From RGIG4608 sp045631445 (GTDB taxonomy: Bacteria > Bacillota > Clostridia > Oscillospirales > CAG-272), in the NCBI GenBank assembly GCA_045631445.1, contig JAZQUS010000139.1:1-53564 (forward strand): a stretch of DNA of 53,564 nt, given 5' to 3'. This document shows positions 34,201 to 43,800 of this stretch, in pieces. The translations under genes were made by a program, and so were the position numbers. The notes under the pieces were generated by a model that was given only the letters and a program-made list of their open reading frames with translations, did no database searches and was not told where the DNA came from. Each line of letters opens with the position of its first letter. The stretch's first letter is position 1.

Positions 34201-34826
34201 TCACCTTCCGCCTCGTGCTTTAATTCGTTTGCAAATTGTAAAATAGCGTCCGCCCCCTCGACTCTTGAACATAGCTTATTTTCAAGTGCTAGGAAGATAT
34301 CCGAAAGCGTGTCACTTTGCTTGGCTGTTGTGAAATTTTCAACGAAATTAAGGAACGCTTCGTCATTTTCTGTGCTTGAGTCATAGTGCTTTTCAATAAT
34401 TTCGTCCATTGCCTCTTTTCGAAGCAGAGCCATTTCACCCTCATCGGCAAGTCGGAAATTAGAGGGAAGCCCTAAACGTTGGAAATTTCTGCGTACGATA
34501 TCAAGATAGAATGAGTCAATCGTGCAAATATTAGCGCTTTCAAGCAAAACGAGTTGCTTTGAAAGGTGTTGGTTGGTGGGATTTTTTGCAAGCTCACCCG
34601 AAATCGCATTTGATATTTTTCTTTTCAAATCTGCGGCAGAAAGTCGGGTGAACGTAACTATGAGCATTTTATCAATACTTGATGGAGCGTTTTCGTCTAT
34701 AAGCTTTCTTACTATTCTTTCAGTAAGTGTTGCGGTTTTACCTGAGCCTGCGGCGGCGGAAACGAGTATTGTTTTGTCACGAACGTTAATTGCCTGAAGT
34801 TGTTTTTCTGTCCAATTAGTACTCAT
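31236..34826 (-). CDS. addA: ATP-dependent helicase/nuclease subunit AddA
   Basis: 1196 residues. Walker A SAAAGSGKTATLTERI is near the N-terminus. The UvrD-type motif II is YIDEYQDVDAMQ, motif III is VGDIKQSIYSFRGAD, and later helicase motifs include MITAHKSKGLEFP and ILYVALTRARERL. The C-terminal RecB-type nuclease has GVIDLFFED...CDYKTD, with Asp and Lys of the active site intact. With AddB it resects double-strand breaks for RecA loading. AAGGAGG lies 7 bases before the ATG. It is the last gene of queG-addB-addA, 12 bases after addB. Confidence 0.96.
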   Translation of the reverse strand: MSTNWTEKQLQAINVRDKTILVSAAAGSGKTATLTERIVRKLIDENAPSSIDKMLIVTFTRLSAADLKRKISNAISGELAKNPTNQHLSKQLVLLESANICTIDSFYLDIVRRNFQRLGLPSNFRLADEGEMALLRKEAMDEIIEKHYDSSTENDEAFLNFVENFTTAKQSDTLSDIFLALENKLCSRVEGADAILQFANELKHEAEGDFFKSRQGKIIRDYILNGAKAYHTALIRCCDVISAEENAQKAYFAAFSYEKEFLGELYDILEESNYSLARSKMLSFNKQRLGSLKKEFKTDEITLCKSLRDEEVKFIQGITEKYFSFDENEIKNIMLNTGEILLSLHSILTEFADVVLNEKIKRKAFGFDDIRRFAYQLLTNSDGTPSDIALAYREEFEEIYIDEYQDVDAMQDEIFSLIAKENNRFMVGDIKQSIYSFRGADTDVFAGYKKSFASYENSESSNNALIFMSNNFRCDENVIKFTNKVFSFLFGNCGDSIEYTPDDDLIFSKKEDGRTLPSPLVNVTVITGDESAKEDDEPNESEEKSDINPEALWIAKEINRLISNEIKADGTKIEPRDIAVLMRATTPAADISRALAMYNIPCSDNSKYDLFETPDVLLTLSLLSTIDNPHRDIPLAATLYSPIFAYTMDELIEIRTSADQKASLFEALRDYNGENANIKAKNQYFIEKLTDYRSLSSSVSIDKLLNHLYRDLSMTTLDGANPQNLTRLYEMARKFEAGSFKGLNNFISYINELIENEKVPSLSYEDADSNAVQMITAHKSKGLEFPVCFICNTQSRFNLDDTKPNLLYNSRAGIALKLALEGGMARLNTPLREAVALEISNAQLEEEMRILYVALTRARERLYITAHTRSRLEKLEESALSTREFASDFKVRKNKNWLSMILASIYPFADGEGYTFNAIERDGVEIDSNEEYFDTSHEQTSITFSDEQIQIIKQRLDFEYPYAHLSKLPAKLSVSKLTPTVLDDIDNDAATLESFDEAKILEIEEFFESKSKTTSADKGTATHLFLQFCDFENAEKNGVKEELSRLVEQKFIAPQVAELINLKQIEKFFESKFYFTLKNAKKTFREQRFNILLPASHFTQDTEFKAEVEQEEILVQGVIDLFFEDKSGKIILCDYKTDYLTPEELRDEALVIQKMKDRHGKQLEYYAMAIERFLDKSPDKILIYSLPFGDAVEIKL

Positions 34827-34838
34827 CTTTCCACCTCC

Positions 34839-37800
34839 TTATATTTTTGATTTGCAGGCAGATGCTCTGCAAACCGATTTCATTTTACAATAACGGCAGG
34901 GCGCATCTTGTCCATTTTTGAGTGGGATAGCATTGGCCTTTCCGTCCTTCATGCTCTCTGCTATGCGAATGATAGTTTCTTGAAGCATACTGTATATTTC
35001 GTCGAATCCATTTTCATCCACAATGCCTTTTCCTACCATAATTCCGTCATCGTTTGCCTTGACCTTTGATATAAATTTTGCATCAAGATTGTGGTTCATT
35101 GCATAGAGAATTTCGGGGTCACTTGAGAGCAAACCGCTTCTTGAAAATTCATTTTGAATGAGCTTTTCAATTTCATCTCCTTCGCAGAATTTTTCTACTG
35201 ATACGGTTGGCGCGTTTGAAGAAAGATACTGAATTCCTGCGGGAATAAGCTTACCATCATCGTTACAACCAAGCTCCGATTTGTTTTTCTCATTTTGTGC
35301 CTTACAAATAGAGAATAAGTAAATAAGAAGCTGTGTGTTAAGTCCCTCTTTGAGCTCATCAAAGGAGAATTCCTTGCTTCCTGTTTTATAGTCAACTATG
35401 CGAATATAAACGTTGCCGTCCTTTTTATAGGTGTCAACGCGGTCCGCAATACCTCGAAGAGTAACAACGCTTCCATCTTTCAAGGTGAATTCAAGCGCGT
35501 CGAAGCTACCCTCTCCCATTCCAAATTTAAGTTCGAAATACGAAGGCATAAAATCACTTTCGCGAAATTCGTCAATGAGATTTTTAGCAATCATAAATGA
35601 GAGCTTATTAAGTCGGATAAAGAGATGCTTTGTGCGATTTGAAAGCGCATAATCCTCACCAAGTAAATCGAAAAGATATTTGCTAACTGTCTTTTTGAGG
35701 ATTTCTTCTATTTCCTCGTTTGTGAGCGTTAAATTCATAGTGCCATCGACTGTGATTTCCTTCATAAAGGATTCAAGGATATAGTGAATGAACGTTCCTA
35801 TATCGTTAAGTTGGAATACAGCTCTCTTGCTTTCACGAAGTCCTAAAACATATGAGCAATAGTAATCAAAACCGCAAAGCACGTATTTTTGAAGACGCGA
35901 TTGTGTCAGTGAAATTCGCTTACCAAAGAGGTTTTCAACGATGTCGTATAAAACCGTACAATCTCTTTGAGATAGGGGAATGTTAAGTCGATTTTCAAAT
36001 TGATCGTCATCTATTAATTCTTTTATTTTGGAATTTTTTGTTTGTGAGTATATCTCTTTAACTCCGTTTGTGTTCCAAACCTTTTCAATTGGGGAGATTG
36101 TTCCTTCCTTAATTTGAGGATTGAGAGGGAAAAGCTTTTTAACTCTTTCAAGCGCCAATGATTGCCTTTGAGCAGAGCCGTCGGATGAAAGTGCGCTTGA
36201 GGTGAGAACGAGCTTTTCTGAAGCTGCCGAGAGCGCGCGATAAACGAAGAAAAGCTCTTCACTCGTTTTTGTGCTCGTGTCCGCTGAAAGATCTATGTCG
36301 AGCGCCTCGAGAATTGCCTTGTCGGAGTCGGTGAAAATGCCGTTATCCTTGACTGATGCAGGGAATTCTCCCTCGTTAAGTCCCATAATGAAGGCGGTTT
36401 TGATTTTACCTGTACGAAGCATTGAAGCAGAACCTATAACTACCTCGTCCGCAGAGGTGGGGATTGTACCAATATCACTTTCTGCAAACATAAGAGAAAG
36501 TGCAGCGGAAAACTCATCGAATGTGAACTCCTTATCACCGAATACGGTTGCAAGGTCATAAAGAATATTTAACGTAAGAGAATAGAGCTTCATATCCTCA
36601 TCAGCCGCTTTTTTGTTGCCTGCTTCAAGGTGCTTTTTGCACCCGCTACGCACCTTTTTTGTGATGTTGGAGGATTTCAAAAACTCTATTGTTGCTTGAC
36701 ACATTTCTTTAACGTTTTTGGAAGCGTCAATCTTCGCAAAATAAAGAGATAGAGGAGGAATAACAATTTCGTTAACTGCATTGGCAGTAGAGAGTATTCT
36801 TTCTCCGCGCTTAGTCATTATTGAGGAATATCCATCAGGGTTCATTGTCCATTTTTCGTTGATAAATTTGCTTCCGTTTATATTCCATGTGTAAACGTAA
36901 TCCTCAAAAATATCAATGTCGAATGGGTCAACGTCGGAATATCCTGATTTGAGATGTGCAATGACATTAGTGCCGCGCCAATTACTTTCCTTTATCTTTA
37001 AGGCGCTAAAGATAAATTTTGCCAGTGGTTTTGTCATAATATCAGTTTTTTCACTCAAAAAATAAGGAATCCCGTGTTTTTCGAGAGCAATGTCAAGAAT
37101 ACCACGATATTTTTCAACGTCGCGCAAAATTATAGCAATTTCATTATATCGTGTACCGTTTTGAACTTCTCGGCAAATTTCGCTTGCAACAATGTCCGCC
37201 TCCGAATAGGGAGTTTCACAAAGAATACTATTGAGAGCCCCCGTGTTTTCCTCTTCAAAGAGGGGCGCCTCAAAATTCCATATATTGTTTTGTAAATACT
37301 GTAATTCTGCGTTTTCGGTTCTTTTGTTTTCAGTTAAGTATGTTTCATCATAGTTCGATTTATCAAGATTCTTTTTCAATCTTGTTGTCGTTTGACGAAG
37401 GGAGTCGAGATGAATAGAATTATCATTCGGAGAGGGGAGCGGTAGTGTGATATAAAGCTCATCGCAAAGCTCTCCCATTTTGAAAATGAGATCAAATTCC
37501 TGCTTTGTAAAGCCCGCAAATGAGTCGAGATAAACGTTTGAATTTGCAAAAAAGTTATTATTTTTTAGTATTTCAAGAGTTTTAGAAATATCATCTTGAT
37601 TATCCGAAAAATATTCTGAAAGTTGACTTGTATATGCGGAATAAATTAGTGAAATGTCGCGAAGCTTTCCGTAAAGAGACGAGTTTTTATCAACTTTTTC
37701 AGTGGATTTTTCAAGTTTGTCAGGTGAAACTGAATACGCCTTAAGTTCCTGCGTTGCAGAGAGCATTTTTTGTGTTAGTGAGAAATCATTAACGTCGGTT

Positions 37801-38123
37801 TCACGATATTCCTCAAGCTGTGCAGAAAGCTCTCTAATGGTGTTCCACATAATGAGCGCTTTTTGTGGCTTTGTTGCAGAATTATAGGAAAGTCCGCCAT
37901 ATGTTCTAAAAATTCTGTTGCATAGACGAGAAAAGTTAAGCACTTCAACGTCAAGCTGAGCAAAGGCGGGGAATGTGGATACGATTTGACGTTCTACCGC
38001 AACCGTTTCCTGCTCAGGAACGATGAAAAAAGCTCTTTTGCCATTATTAACATCAGATTCAAGATATTTAAAAAGTGTGTGAGTTTTGCCAAAGCCCGAA
38101 GGACCATAAATAAAATGTATCAA
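34839..38123 (-). CDS. addB: ATP-dependent nuclease subunit AddB
   Basis: 1094 residues from a TTG start at 38123. AAAGGAG lies 8 bases upstream of this TTG, and the protein then begins MIHFIYGPSGFGKTHTLF, with Walker A at residues 7-14. An ATG at 38153 would lie inside queG and adds ten atypical residues. The C-terminal nuclease has GIADRVD...IVDYKTGS. The four [4Fe-4S] cysteines appear as CGFDYYC upstream and CRYC/C near the end (PCRYCKMKSVC). AddB scans for Chi-like sites and cuts one strand. Its start is one base after the queG stop, so it is translationally coupled. Confidence 0.94.
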   Translation of the reverse strand: MIHFIYGPSGFGKTHTLFKYLESDVNNGKRAFFIVPEQETVAVERQIVSTFPAFAQLDVEVLNFSRLCNRIFRTYGGLSYNSATKPQKALIMWNTIRELSAQLEEYRETDVNDFSLTQKMLSATQELKAYSVSPDKLEKSTEKVDKNSSLYGKLRDISLIYSAYTSQLSEYFSDNQDDISKTLEILKNNNFFANSNVYLDSFAGFTKQEFDLIFKMGELCDELYITLPLPSPNDNSIHLDSLRQTTTRLKKNLDKSNYDETYLTENKRTENAELQYLQNNIWNFEAPLFEEENTGALNSILCETPYSEADIVASEICREVQNGTRYNEIAIILRDVEKYRGILDIALEKHGIPYFLSEKTDIMTKPLAKFIFSALKIKESNWRGTNVIAHLKSGYSDVDPFDIDIFEDYVYTWNINGSKFINEKWTMNPDGYSSIMTKRGERILSTANAVNEIVIPPLSLYFAKIDASKNVKEMCQATIEFLKSSNITKKVRSGCKKHLEAGNKKAADEDMKLYSLTLNILYDLATVFGDKEFTFDEFSAALSLMFAESDIGTIPTSADEVVIGSASMLRTGKIKTAFIMGLNEGEFPASVKDNGIFTDSDKAILEALDIDLSADTSTKTSEELFFVYRALSAASEKLVLTSSALSSDGSAQRQSLALERVKKLFPLNPQIKEGTISPIEKVWNTNGVKEIYSQTKNSKIKELIDDDQFENRLNIPLSQRDCTVLYDIVENLFGKRISLTQSRLQKYVLCGFDYYCSYVLGLRESKRAVFQLNDIGTFIHYILESFMKEITVDGTMNLTLTNEEIEEILKKTVSKYLFDLLGEDYALSNRTKHLFIRLNKLSFMIAKNLIDEFRESDFMPSYFELKFGMGEGSFDALEFTLKDGSVVTLRGIADRVDTYKKDGNVYIRIVDYKTGSKEFSFDELKEGLNTQLLIYLFSICKAQNEKNKSELGCNDDGKLIPAGIQYLSSNAPTVSVEKFCEGDEIEKLIQNEFSRSGLLSSDPEILYAMNHNLDAKFISKVKANDDGIMVGKGIVDENGFDEIYSMLQETIIRIAESMKDGKANAIPLKNGQDAPCRYCKMKSVCRASACKSKI

Positions 38124-38124
38124 G

Positions 38125-38943
38125 TTAGTGCTCCTTTCCTTCAAGAATTTCAATATTTCTAATTATAGTGTTTTTGCCACGCCAAGAATATGCGCGGCTT
38201 TTAAATTCCTCATTTGACATATTTTCAATAAGTTCGGTTGTAAGTATTGGTGTTAAATTCTCGTTAAAAAAATCGATTTTTGAATATATTGTTCCGTTGC
38301 TTTTGGCTTTGATTGTGTAGGGGCAGCATTCCTGACATCTGTCGCATCCCCATGCGCAATTATGTAGTTTTATTGCTTCCTTTTCGATGTCGTTAAGCTC
38401 ACCCTTTTTTTGAGTTAGGGCGGAAAGACAATTCTCAACTTGCATATTTATCGGGCAAGAGAGAAGGCATTTTCCACAATTTATGCACTCCTTGATTTCA
38501 CCTGCGGATGAGGGAAGAATTGTATCTGTAATTATTTCACCTATGAATATGTAAGAGGAATATTTTTCGGTTATAAGTAAATGATTTTTGCCGATCACTC
38601 CAAGACCACAAAGAGCCGCTGCGTGTATTTCATTGATGGGAGAGTGATCGGTGAAGCCTACAAATTTGTTGCCTGGATACTTTTCCTTTAAGATTGGAAT
38701 AAGCGTATCAAATAAATTTGAGAAGAATAGATGATAGTCGCGACTCACGGAATAAGAGGAAATATTACGATTACCCGCGCTAAATTTCGTTAAATAAGGA
38801 ACGGCGAAAATCACTGCTGATCCGCTATCAATTTCATATCTTTCAAGAAGATATGGGCGCGTGATCTTGCATTTGTCAAGTGAGATAGAGGACACGAGCT
38901 CTATATTAAATTTTTGAAGCTCGTTTTTGATAAATTCAAGCAT
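38125..38943 (-). CDS. queG: QueG-like epoxyqueuosine reductase family protein, short form
   Basis: 272 residues from 38943, where GGAGG sits six bases upstream; a longer frame to 39012 has no site. The C-terminal half has two ferredoxin-type clusters, CINCGKCLLSCP and CAWGCDRCQECCP, and the middle has GVIGKNHLLI and FIGEIITDT, as in cobalamin-dependent QueG. Family members reduce epoxyqueuosine to queuosine in tRNA. It is shorter than the typical 350-380 residues and lacks the C-terminal HEAT-like extension, so the substrate is less certain. It leads an operon with addB and addA; no functional link is known. Confidence 0.82.
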   Translation of the reverse strand: MLEFIKNELQKFNIELVSSISLDKCKITRPYLLERYEIDSGSAVIFAVPYLTKFSAGNRNISSYSVSRDYHLFFSNLFDTLIPILKEKYPGNKFVGFTDHSPINEIHAAALCGLGVIGKNHLLITEKYSSYIFIGEIITDTILPSSAGEIKECINCGKCLLSCPINMQVENCLSALTQKKGELNDIEKEAIKLHNCAWGCDRCQECCPYTIKAKSNGTIYSKIDFFNENLTPILTTELIENMSNEEFKSRAYSWRGKNTIIRNIEILEGKEH

Positions 38944-38973
38944 AATATTCCTCCGATAGTTTGGTATATATAA

Positions 38974-39002
38974 ATTATAGCTTAAAAGTACACTTTTTTC
39001 AA
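38974..39002 (-). promoter_or_regulatory. Promoter of queG-addB-addA
   Basis: Minus-strand TTGAAA (38997-39002) and TATAAT (38974-38979), 17-bp spacing, 31 bp before the queG ATG. Confidence 0.85.
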
Positions 39003-39064
39003 GGGATTTCACTAAATTTTTTTAATATTTTTTATTTATAAAAAATATTAAAATTTTATTTATA

Positions 39065-39137
39065 TTTGTTCAAGGTTTGTTCACAGTTTATTAATAGTGT
39101 TTTTGTTCAAAAATAGTTCACAATTTAGGTATATAAT
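39065..39137 (+). promoter_or_regulatory. rlmA upstream region with duplicated GTTCA-type boxes
   Basis: Two related 25-bp units, 39065-39089 and 39102-39126, match at 20 of 25 positions; both contain TTTGTTCAA followed by GTTCACA. The second unit runs up to a TATAAT -10 at 39132-39137. No conventional -35 is visible, so this may be an activator or repressor region. Confidence 0.5.
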
Positions 39138-39169
39138 TAAATTTAATTGTTTTTAGAGCTGGAGATTTT

Positions 39170-40000
39170 ATGAATATTAGTGAAATTTTGGTTTGTCCCG
39201 TGTGTAAAAATGCTTTACACAGGGAAGAAAAAAGTTATTTTTGTAATGGAATAAAAAGACATTGCTTTGATATATCTGCTCACGGTCATGCAAATCTTTG
39301 CCCCGGTAAATCAACGGGAGGAGACGATAAAGCCGCCGTGCGAGCAAGAACGGAGTTTTTAAATCTTGGTAATTATAAACCCATTTCTGACAAGGTTTGT
39401 GAGATTTTATCCGATCTTGACAAGAAGAATTTTGTTGTTGACGCGGGCTGCGGTGAAGGTTATTATACCAATAATATTGCCTCACAAACGGGAGCGCAGA
39501 CATATGGCTTTGACCTCTCAAAAGAGGCTATTATTTCTGCTTCCAAGTCTGCAAAAAGGAGCGGTTTAACCAATTCTCGCTTCTTCGTTGGTGGCATATA
39601 TAATTTGCCTGTTTGTGATGGTGGGGCTGATGCTATTACCAATATTTTTGCACCTTGTGCAGAGGACGAATTTGCAAGAATATTAAAACCAGATGGCAGA
39701 TTGGTTATCGTTGCGGCAGGAAAAAATCATCTTTACGGACTCAAACGCGCCATTTATGATGAAGTACATATAAATGAAGATCGCGCGGATATGCCGAAAA
39801 ATATGAAATTAGAATCAAAGCATAATCTTTCATATACGATTTCCTTGCAGAACGCTGAGGAGATACGAAGCTTGTTTTCAATGACTCCATACAGCTATCG
39901 AACGAGCGAGAAGGATATGCAAAAGCTCTATGCACTTACCTCACTTGAAACCGAGGTTGAGGTTAACATTTTTGTTTACAGAAAGGAAATGACGATATGA
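39170..40000 (+). CDS. rlmA: 23S rRNA (guanine-N1) methyltransferase RlmA-like
   Basis: 276 residues. The N-terminal zinc ribbon is CPVCKNAL...YFCNGIKRHCFD (Cys4-type), followed by a class I SAM domain with VVDAGCGEGYYTNNIA as motif I and TNIFAPCAEDEFARIL, where most methyltransferases have a D/N-P-P motif. This combination of zinc ribbon and Rossmann domain is diagnostic for the RlmA group, which methylates N1 of G745 or G748 in 23S rRNA. GGAG lies before the ATG. The end overlaps the glycosyltransferase start by 4 bases (ATGA). Confidence 0.9.
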   Translation: MNISEILVCPVCKNALHREEKSYFCNGIKRHCFDISAHGHANLCPGKSTGGDDKAAVRARTEFLNLGNYKPISDKVCEILSDLDKKNFVVDAGCGEGYYTNNIASQTGAQTYGFDLSKEAIISASKSAKRSGLTNSRFFVGGIYNLPVCDGGADAITNIFAPCAEDEFARILKPDGRLVIVAAGKNHLYGLKRAIYDEVHINEDRADMPKNMKLESKHNLSYTISLQNAEEIRSLFSMTPYSYRTSEKDMQKLYALTSLETEVEVNIFVYRKEMTI

Positions 40001-40710
40001 AGATTTCACTTTGCGTGCCCATGTATAATGAAAGCTCAATCATTGAGCAAACCGCGCGCACGCTTTACGGATATATGAGTGAAAATTTTGGGGACGATTT
40101 TGAAATTATTTTCGCGGACGACGGTAGTCGCGACGGTTCTGCGGATATTGTTAAAAATCTTGATTTGCCAAATGTTTTGGTGGTTGGATATGAAAAAAAT
40201 CAGGGCAAGGGCTGCGCTGTGCGTCACGGTGTTCTTGCTTCGAACGGAGATATAGTGATTTTCACCGATGCCGATCTTGCTTACGGTGTTGAAGTGATTA
40301 GGGAAGCGGTTGAAATAATGGATAGAGGTGAGCATTCGGTGTTGGTTGCCTCACGTGCAAAGCACAAGGAGGGATATGAGGGCTATACCCTTATACGCAA
40401 GATTGCTTCTAAGACGTATATCAAGGTTTTGAACTTGTTTGGTGGAATAAAAATATCTGATGCTCAATGTGGCTTCAAAGCATTTATCGGAGAAAAGGGA
40501 AGAAGAATATTCTCTTTGTGCAAAACCAATAATTTTGCTTTTGATCTTGAAGTGATTTTGATTGCTCAAAAAATGAAGTTGAAGATTTATGAGCTTCCTG
40601 CTAAAATTATAAATCACAGAGAATCTAAGGTGAATGTTATCAAGGATGCCTTCAAAATGATGAAGGAAATTGCCAAAATAAAGAAAAACATCTCAAAAAT
40701 GGATTTTTGA
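39997..40710 (+). CDS. GT2-family glycosyltransferase (dolichyl-phosphate glucosyl/mannosyltransferase-like)
   Basis: 237 residues with a GT-A fold: SLCVPMYNESSII at the N-terminus, FADDGSRDGS (nucleotide contact), FTDADLAYG (DxD-type metal site) and ISDAQCGFKAF near residue 150. This pattern fits enzymes that move a sugar from a nucleotide donor to a polyprenyl phosphate. No transmembrane helix is evident, so it should be peripheral on the cytosolic membrane face. The start overlaps the rlmA stop by 4 bases, so translation is coupled, although the two functions are unrelated. Confidence 0.88.
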   Translation: MKISLCVPMYNESSIIEQTARTLYGYMSENFGDDFEIIFADDGSRDGSADIVKNLDLPNVLVVGYEKNQGKGCAVRHGVLASNGDIVIFTDADLAYGVEVIREAVEIMDRGEHSVLVASRAKHKEGYEGYTLIRKIASKTYIKVLNLFGGIKISDAQCGFKAFIGEKGRRIFSLCKTNNFAFDLEVILIAQKMKLKIYELPAKIINHRESKVNVIKDAFKMMKEIAKIKKNISKMDF

Positions 40711-40756
40711 TTAAAAAATCCTAAAAATTTTATTATTTATTAATAATAAATTTGAT

Positions 40757-40792
40757 TTACCACTTGCATTTTTGTTTGCGTTGTGGTAATAT
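40757..40792 (+). promoter_or_regulatory. Promoter with overlapping inverted repeat
   Basis: TTGCAT (40764-40769) and TAATAT (40787-40792), 17-bp spacing. TTACCAC (40757-40763) and GTGGTAA (40783-40789) form a perfect inverted repeat bracketing the -35 and overlapping the -10, a plausible operator. Confidence 0.6.
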
Positions 40793-40832
40793 TATCTTGG
40801 AATTGTATAAATACACTAAATTGGAGGCATTT

Positions 40833-43800
40833 ATGTTACAGTGGATTATTTTGGGATTCTTCGCCGCCACAATGGTTTGGCAGGTGATGAGAGCAATCAA
40901 AAAACCAATGATGAATAACGTTTTGACATTGATTGCAATTCCTATCTCATTCGTTATCACTTTTATTTTACACAAAGGTGGTCTTTTTTCAAACGTAATG
41001 ACTAAGGTGTTAGAAAACAACGAGGAGAAATTGACCGCATTGCTTGGTCAGGCTATCCCGGCTGATATGGCTTCGCAAATACCTGAAATGATTAAGGGTG
41101 CGGTGCCTACCGTTGCCGCGTTGCTTGCTCCCGCGCTTTTTGTGCTTGTTTTCAATCTTGTTTTCGTGATTTCAAAGCTCCTTTACGTTAGATGGATTGA
41201 AAAGTATTTCAAAAACAAAGCACTTAAGCGTGAAAAGAAAGAGCTTAAAGAGGCGATTCGTGCTGAAAAGCAAAGACTTGCGCAGACTATTCGCGAAAAT
41301 GAGGCAAGAAATCGTCAGATTATAGATGCTCTTCCTGAGGAACAGCAGGAAGCTGTTATGGAAGAATACGAACCCCTTGATGATGATGAAATCGAGGATA
41401 TGGTTGAAAAGCGCGTTAAAGCCGAAAAGAAGAGAAGAAAGAGACAGGGCTATTATAGAGAAAGCGGTGAGCATAAGGCGATATCCATTCTCGCGGGTGC
41501 TGTGTGTGGTTTTCTTATTTGCGCTATCAACTTCATACCAATGTTTTATTGGATGAATATGATTTCAACCGTTACTGATAGCGTTCTCTATGACGGCGTT
41601 AGCTACGAATATTCTGAAGACGCCGAGGTTAAGGGAACTAGAATTTACAATGCAGTAAAATTCATTGATAAATATATCGTTCAGGATTACAAAGAAAGCT
41701 TCGTTATTGAAACTTATGAGAACTTGGGCATCATCAACCTTTTCAACAACAGCGTTCAGCAGGGTGCGATAGTTGGCAGATATAATGAAGAGCCCATTTA
41801 TGCAAACGAGGTTGCAAAGCACTATCTTTCTCACACCTTGAGACTTGCGTGCGCTTTGCTTGACGTTAACTATACTTATGATGATGAGATACACGGCGTT
41901 GAGGATGATATGGAGGCTATGCTCAACCATCCTTTATATCTTCAATCCATTGATAAGATAGCCGGATTTATTGCAAATAACGAAACGGTTGATTCTTTCT
42001 TGGAGAGCTTGCTTAAGAAGGGTGAGGCGACCGATGAGAATACTCCAACGCTTATTGATACGCTTTTAGCTAATATGATTGGCGTTTATATGAAGGAAGG
42101 CGAGCCCAACGAGGATGGAACGGTTAACTATATTGTTGATCCTGAAATTATTGCAAAGGATCTCAATACCGTTTCGGATGTGGTTGTGGTGGTTGTTAAG
42201 CACAATAGATTGCTTGCAAGATTAATTCAAAACAATATGCAAGTGTTGCTTGAGGATCAGGCTCTTTTGAATGACCTTATAGTTGTTTTTTCCGGTCTTA
42301 GCGGATATAGACCCGCAATGGAGGGACTCTTTACAGCGGGTATCAGTATGATTACTCCTTATCTTGGTTTGCCCGAAAACGATGCGGATGCTTATGATAA
42401 ATTTGTTTCCCAGTTCGTTACGGCATTGAAGGATTCTGAAGTTCTTTCCGAAACACAGCGCGAGGAAATTCAAAAATTCTTTGTTGCTGCTTCGGAATAT
42501 GAGATAAACGAAGGTAAAATTGCTTACGTTACAGGTAGAATCGAAAACGTTGAAGCGCAGATAGCGGAAAGAAAAGCTGCTCTTGTTGCTAACAACGAAA
42601 AACTTGCAAAGCTTGAGAAAATTGCCAATATTGACAGAATTGATGAAATAAATACTCTTTTGACTAATCCCGAATTGACCGATGAAAAAGCAAATGAGCT
42701 TGAAGCGGAAAAGACAAGCTTGTTGGCTAAATTCACAGACGAAGAAAAATTGGATTTGACAGCTGTTAAGACAAGCTTGTTAGCTGACTTTACGGATGAA
42801 GAAAAGGCAGATTTGGATGCCGTTAAGAGTGAATTGACCTACTCTAATGAAACTCACAGATTTATGATTCAATACTTCACCGAAGAATTGGAAGGTGATG
42901 GTGAGTTCTTTGAGGGTGAAGAATATGATGGCTTATATGATTTGCTTAGCATTCTTGAAGCAGAAAGAACTGCAGGAACTAAAACCGTTAGTATCTTGGA
43001 GTACATCATTGATTCTCTTCGCGTAGTTGAAATTATCAAGGATGAGGGCTTACACCTTAAGGATGAGGCGGAAGAACTCAAGGCGCAGGGTGAAAGCTTT
43101 GAAAATCAAGGTAATGCACTCAAAAACGATATTGAAAGTGTAAAGAATCAAATCGAGGCTGTTATTACTGAGATTGCAGAACTTGAGGTTGAGTATCAGT
43201 TAGGTAACAAGACACCTGAAGAATATAACTCTGAATTGGAAAGATTGACTGCAAAGAGAAATGGTCTTAATGATCAGATTGATTCTCTTACCCAAAGAAG
43301 CCAGAAGCTTATCCAGGATGGTAAAAATCTCTTTGCACAGGGTGAAGTGATGGCTCAAAAGGCTATTGATTTGGCAGATCATGCTACTGAATGCTTAGAA
43401 GAAACCGAAACAAGATTTTCGGAATTTACTCCATTCATGACATACTTTATGAGTTGGAACAGTGTTCAAAAGCCTCTTTTGACTGCAGGTGAGGATAAGA
43501 CGAGCGCTTGCTTGAGTATTCGTATCAACGGTAAGCTCTACGTTTGCAACACTGACGCAATCACCATTGATGATATTATTGATTTGATTTCCAATGGCTT
43601 CGGTGATATGAACTTTGACGACATCACTAACGTTGGTGATCTTGAGGATGATGAAATTCCCGATCTTAATATTGATGATGCTCTTGATAAGATACCCTTC
43701 AGAGCTCTCTTTGATGCTATTACCATAGTGGAAATTGATGAAACAAACAAAGCGGATTATGAGGGAAGAGTATCTCCTTATACGAACTTTGTTAACTATT

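Noticed and set aside
38124..38153. ATG at 38153 as the addB start
   Set aside because: It lies inside queG with no ribosome site, while TTG at 38123 has AAAGGAG eight bases upstream and gives the usual N-terminus.
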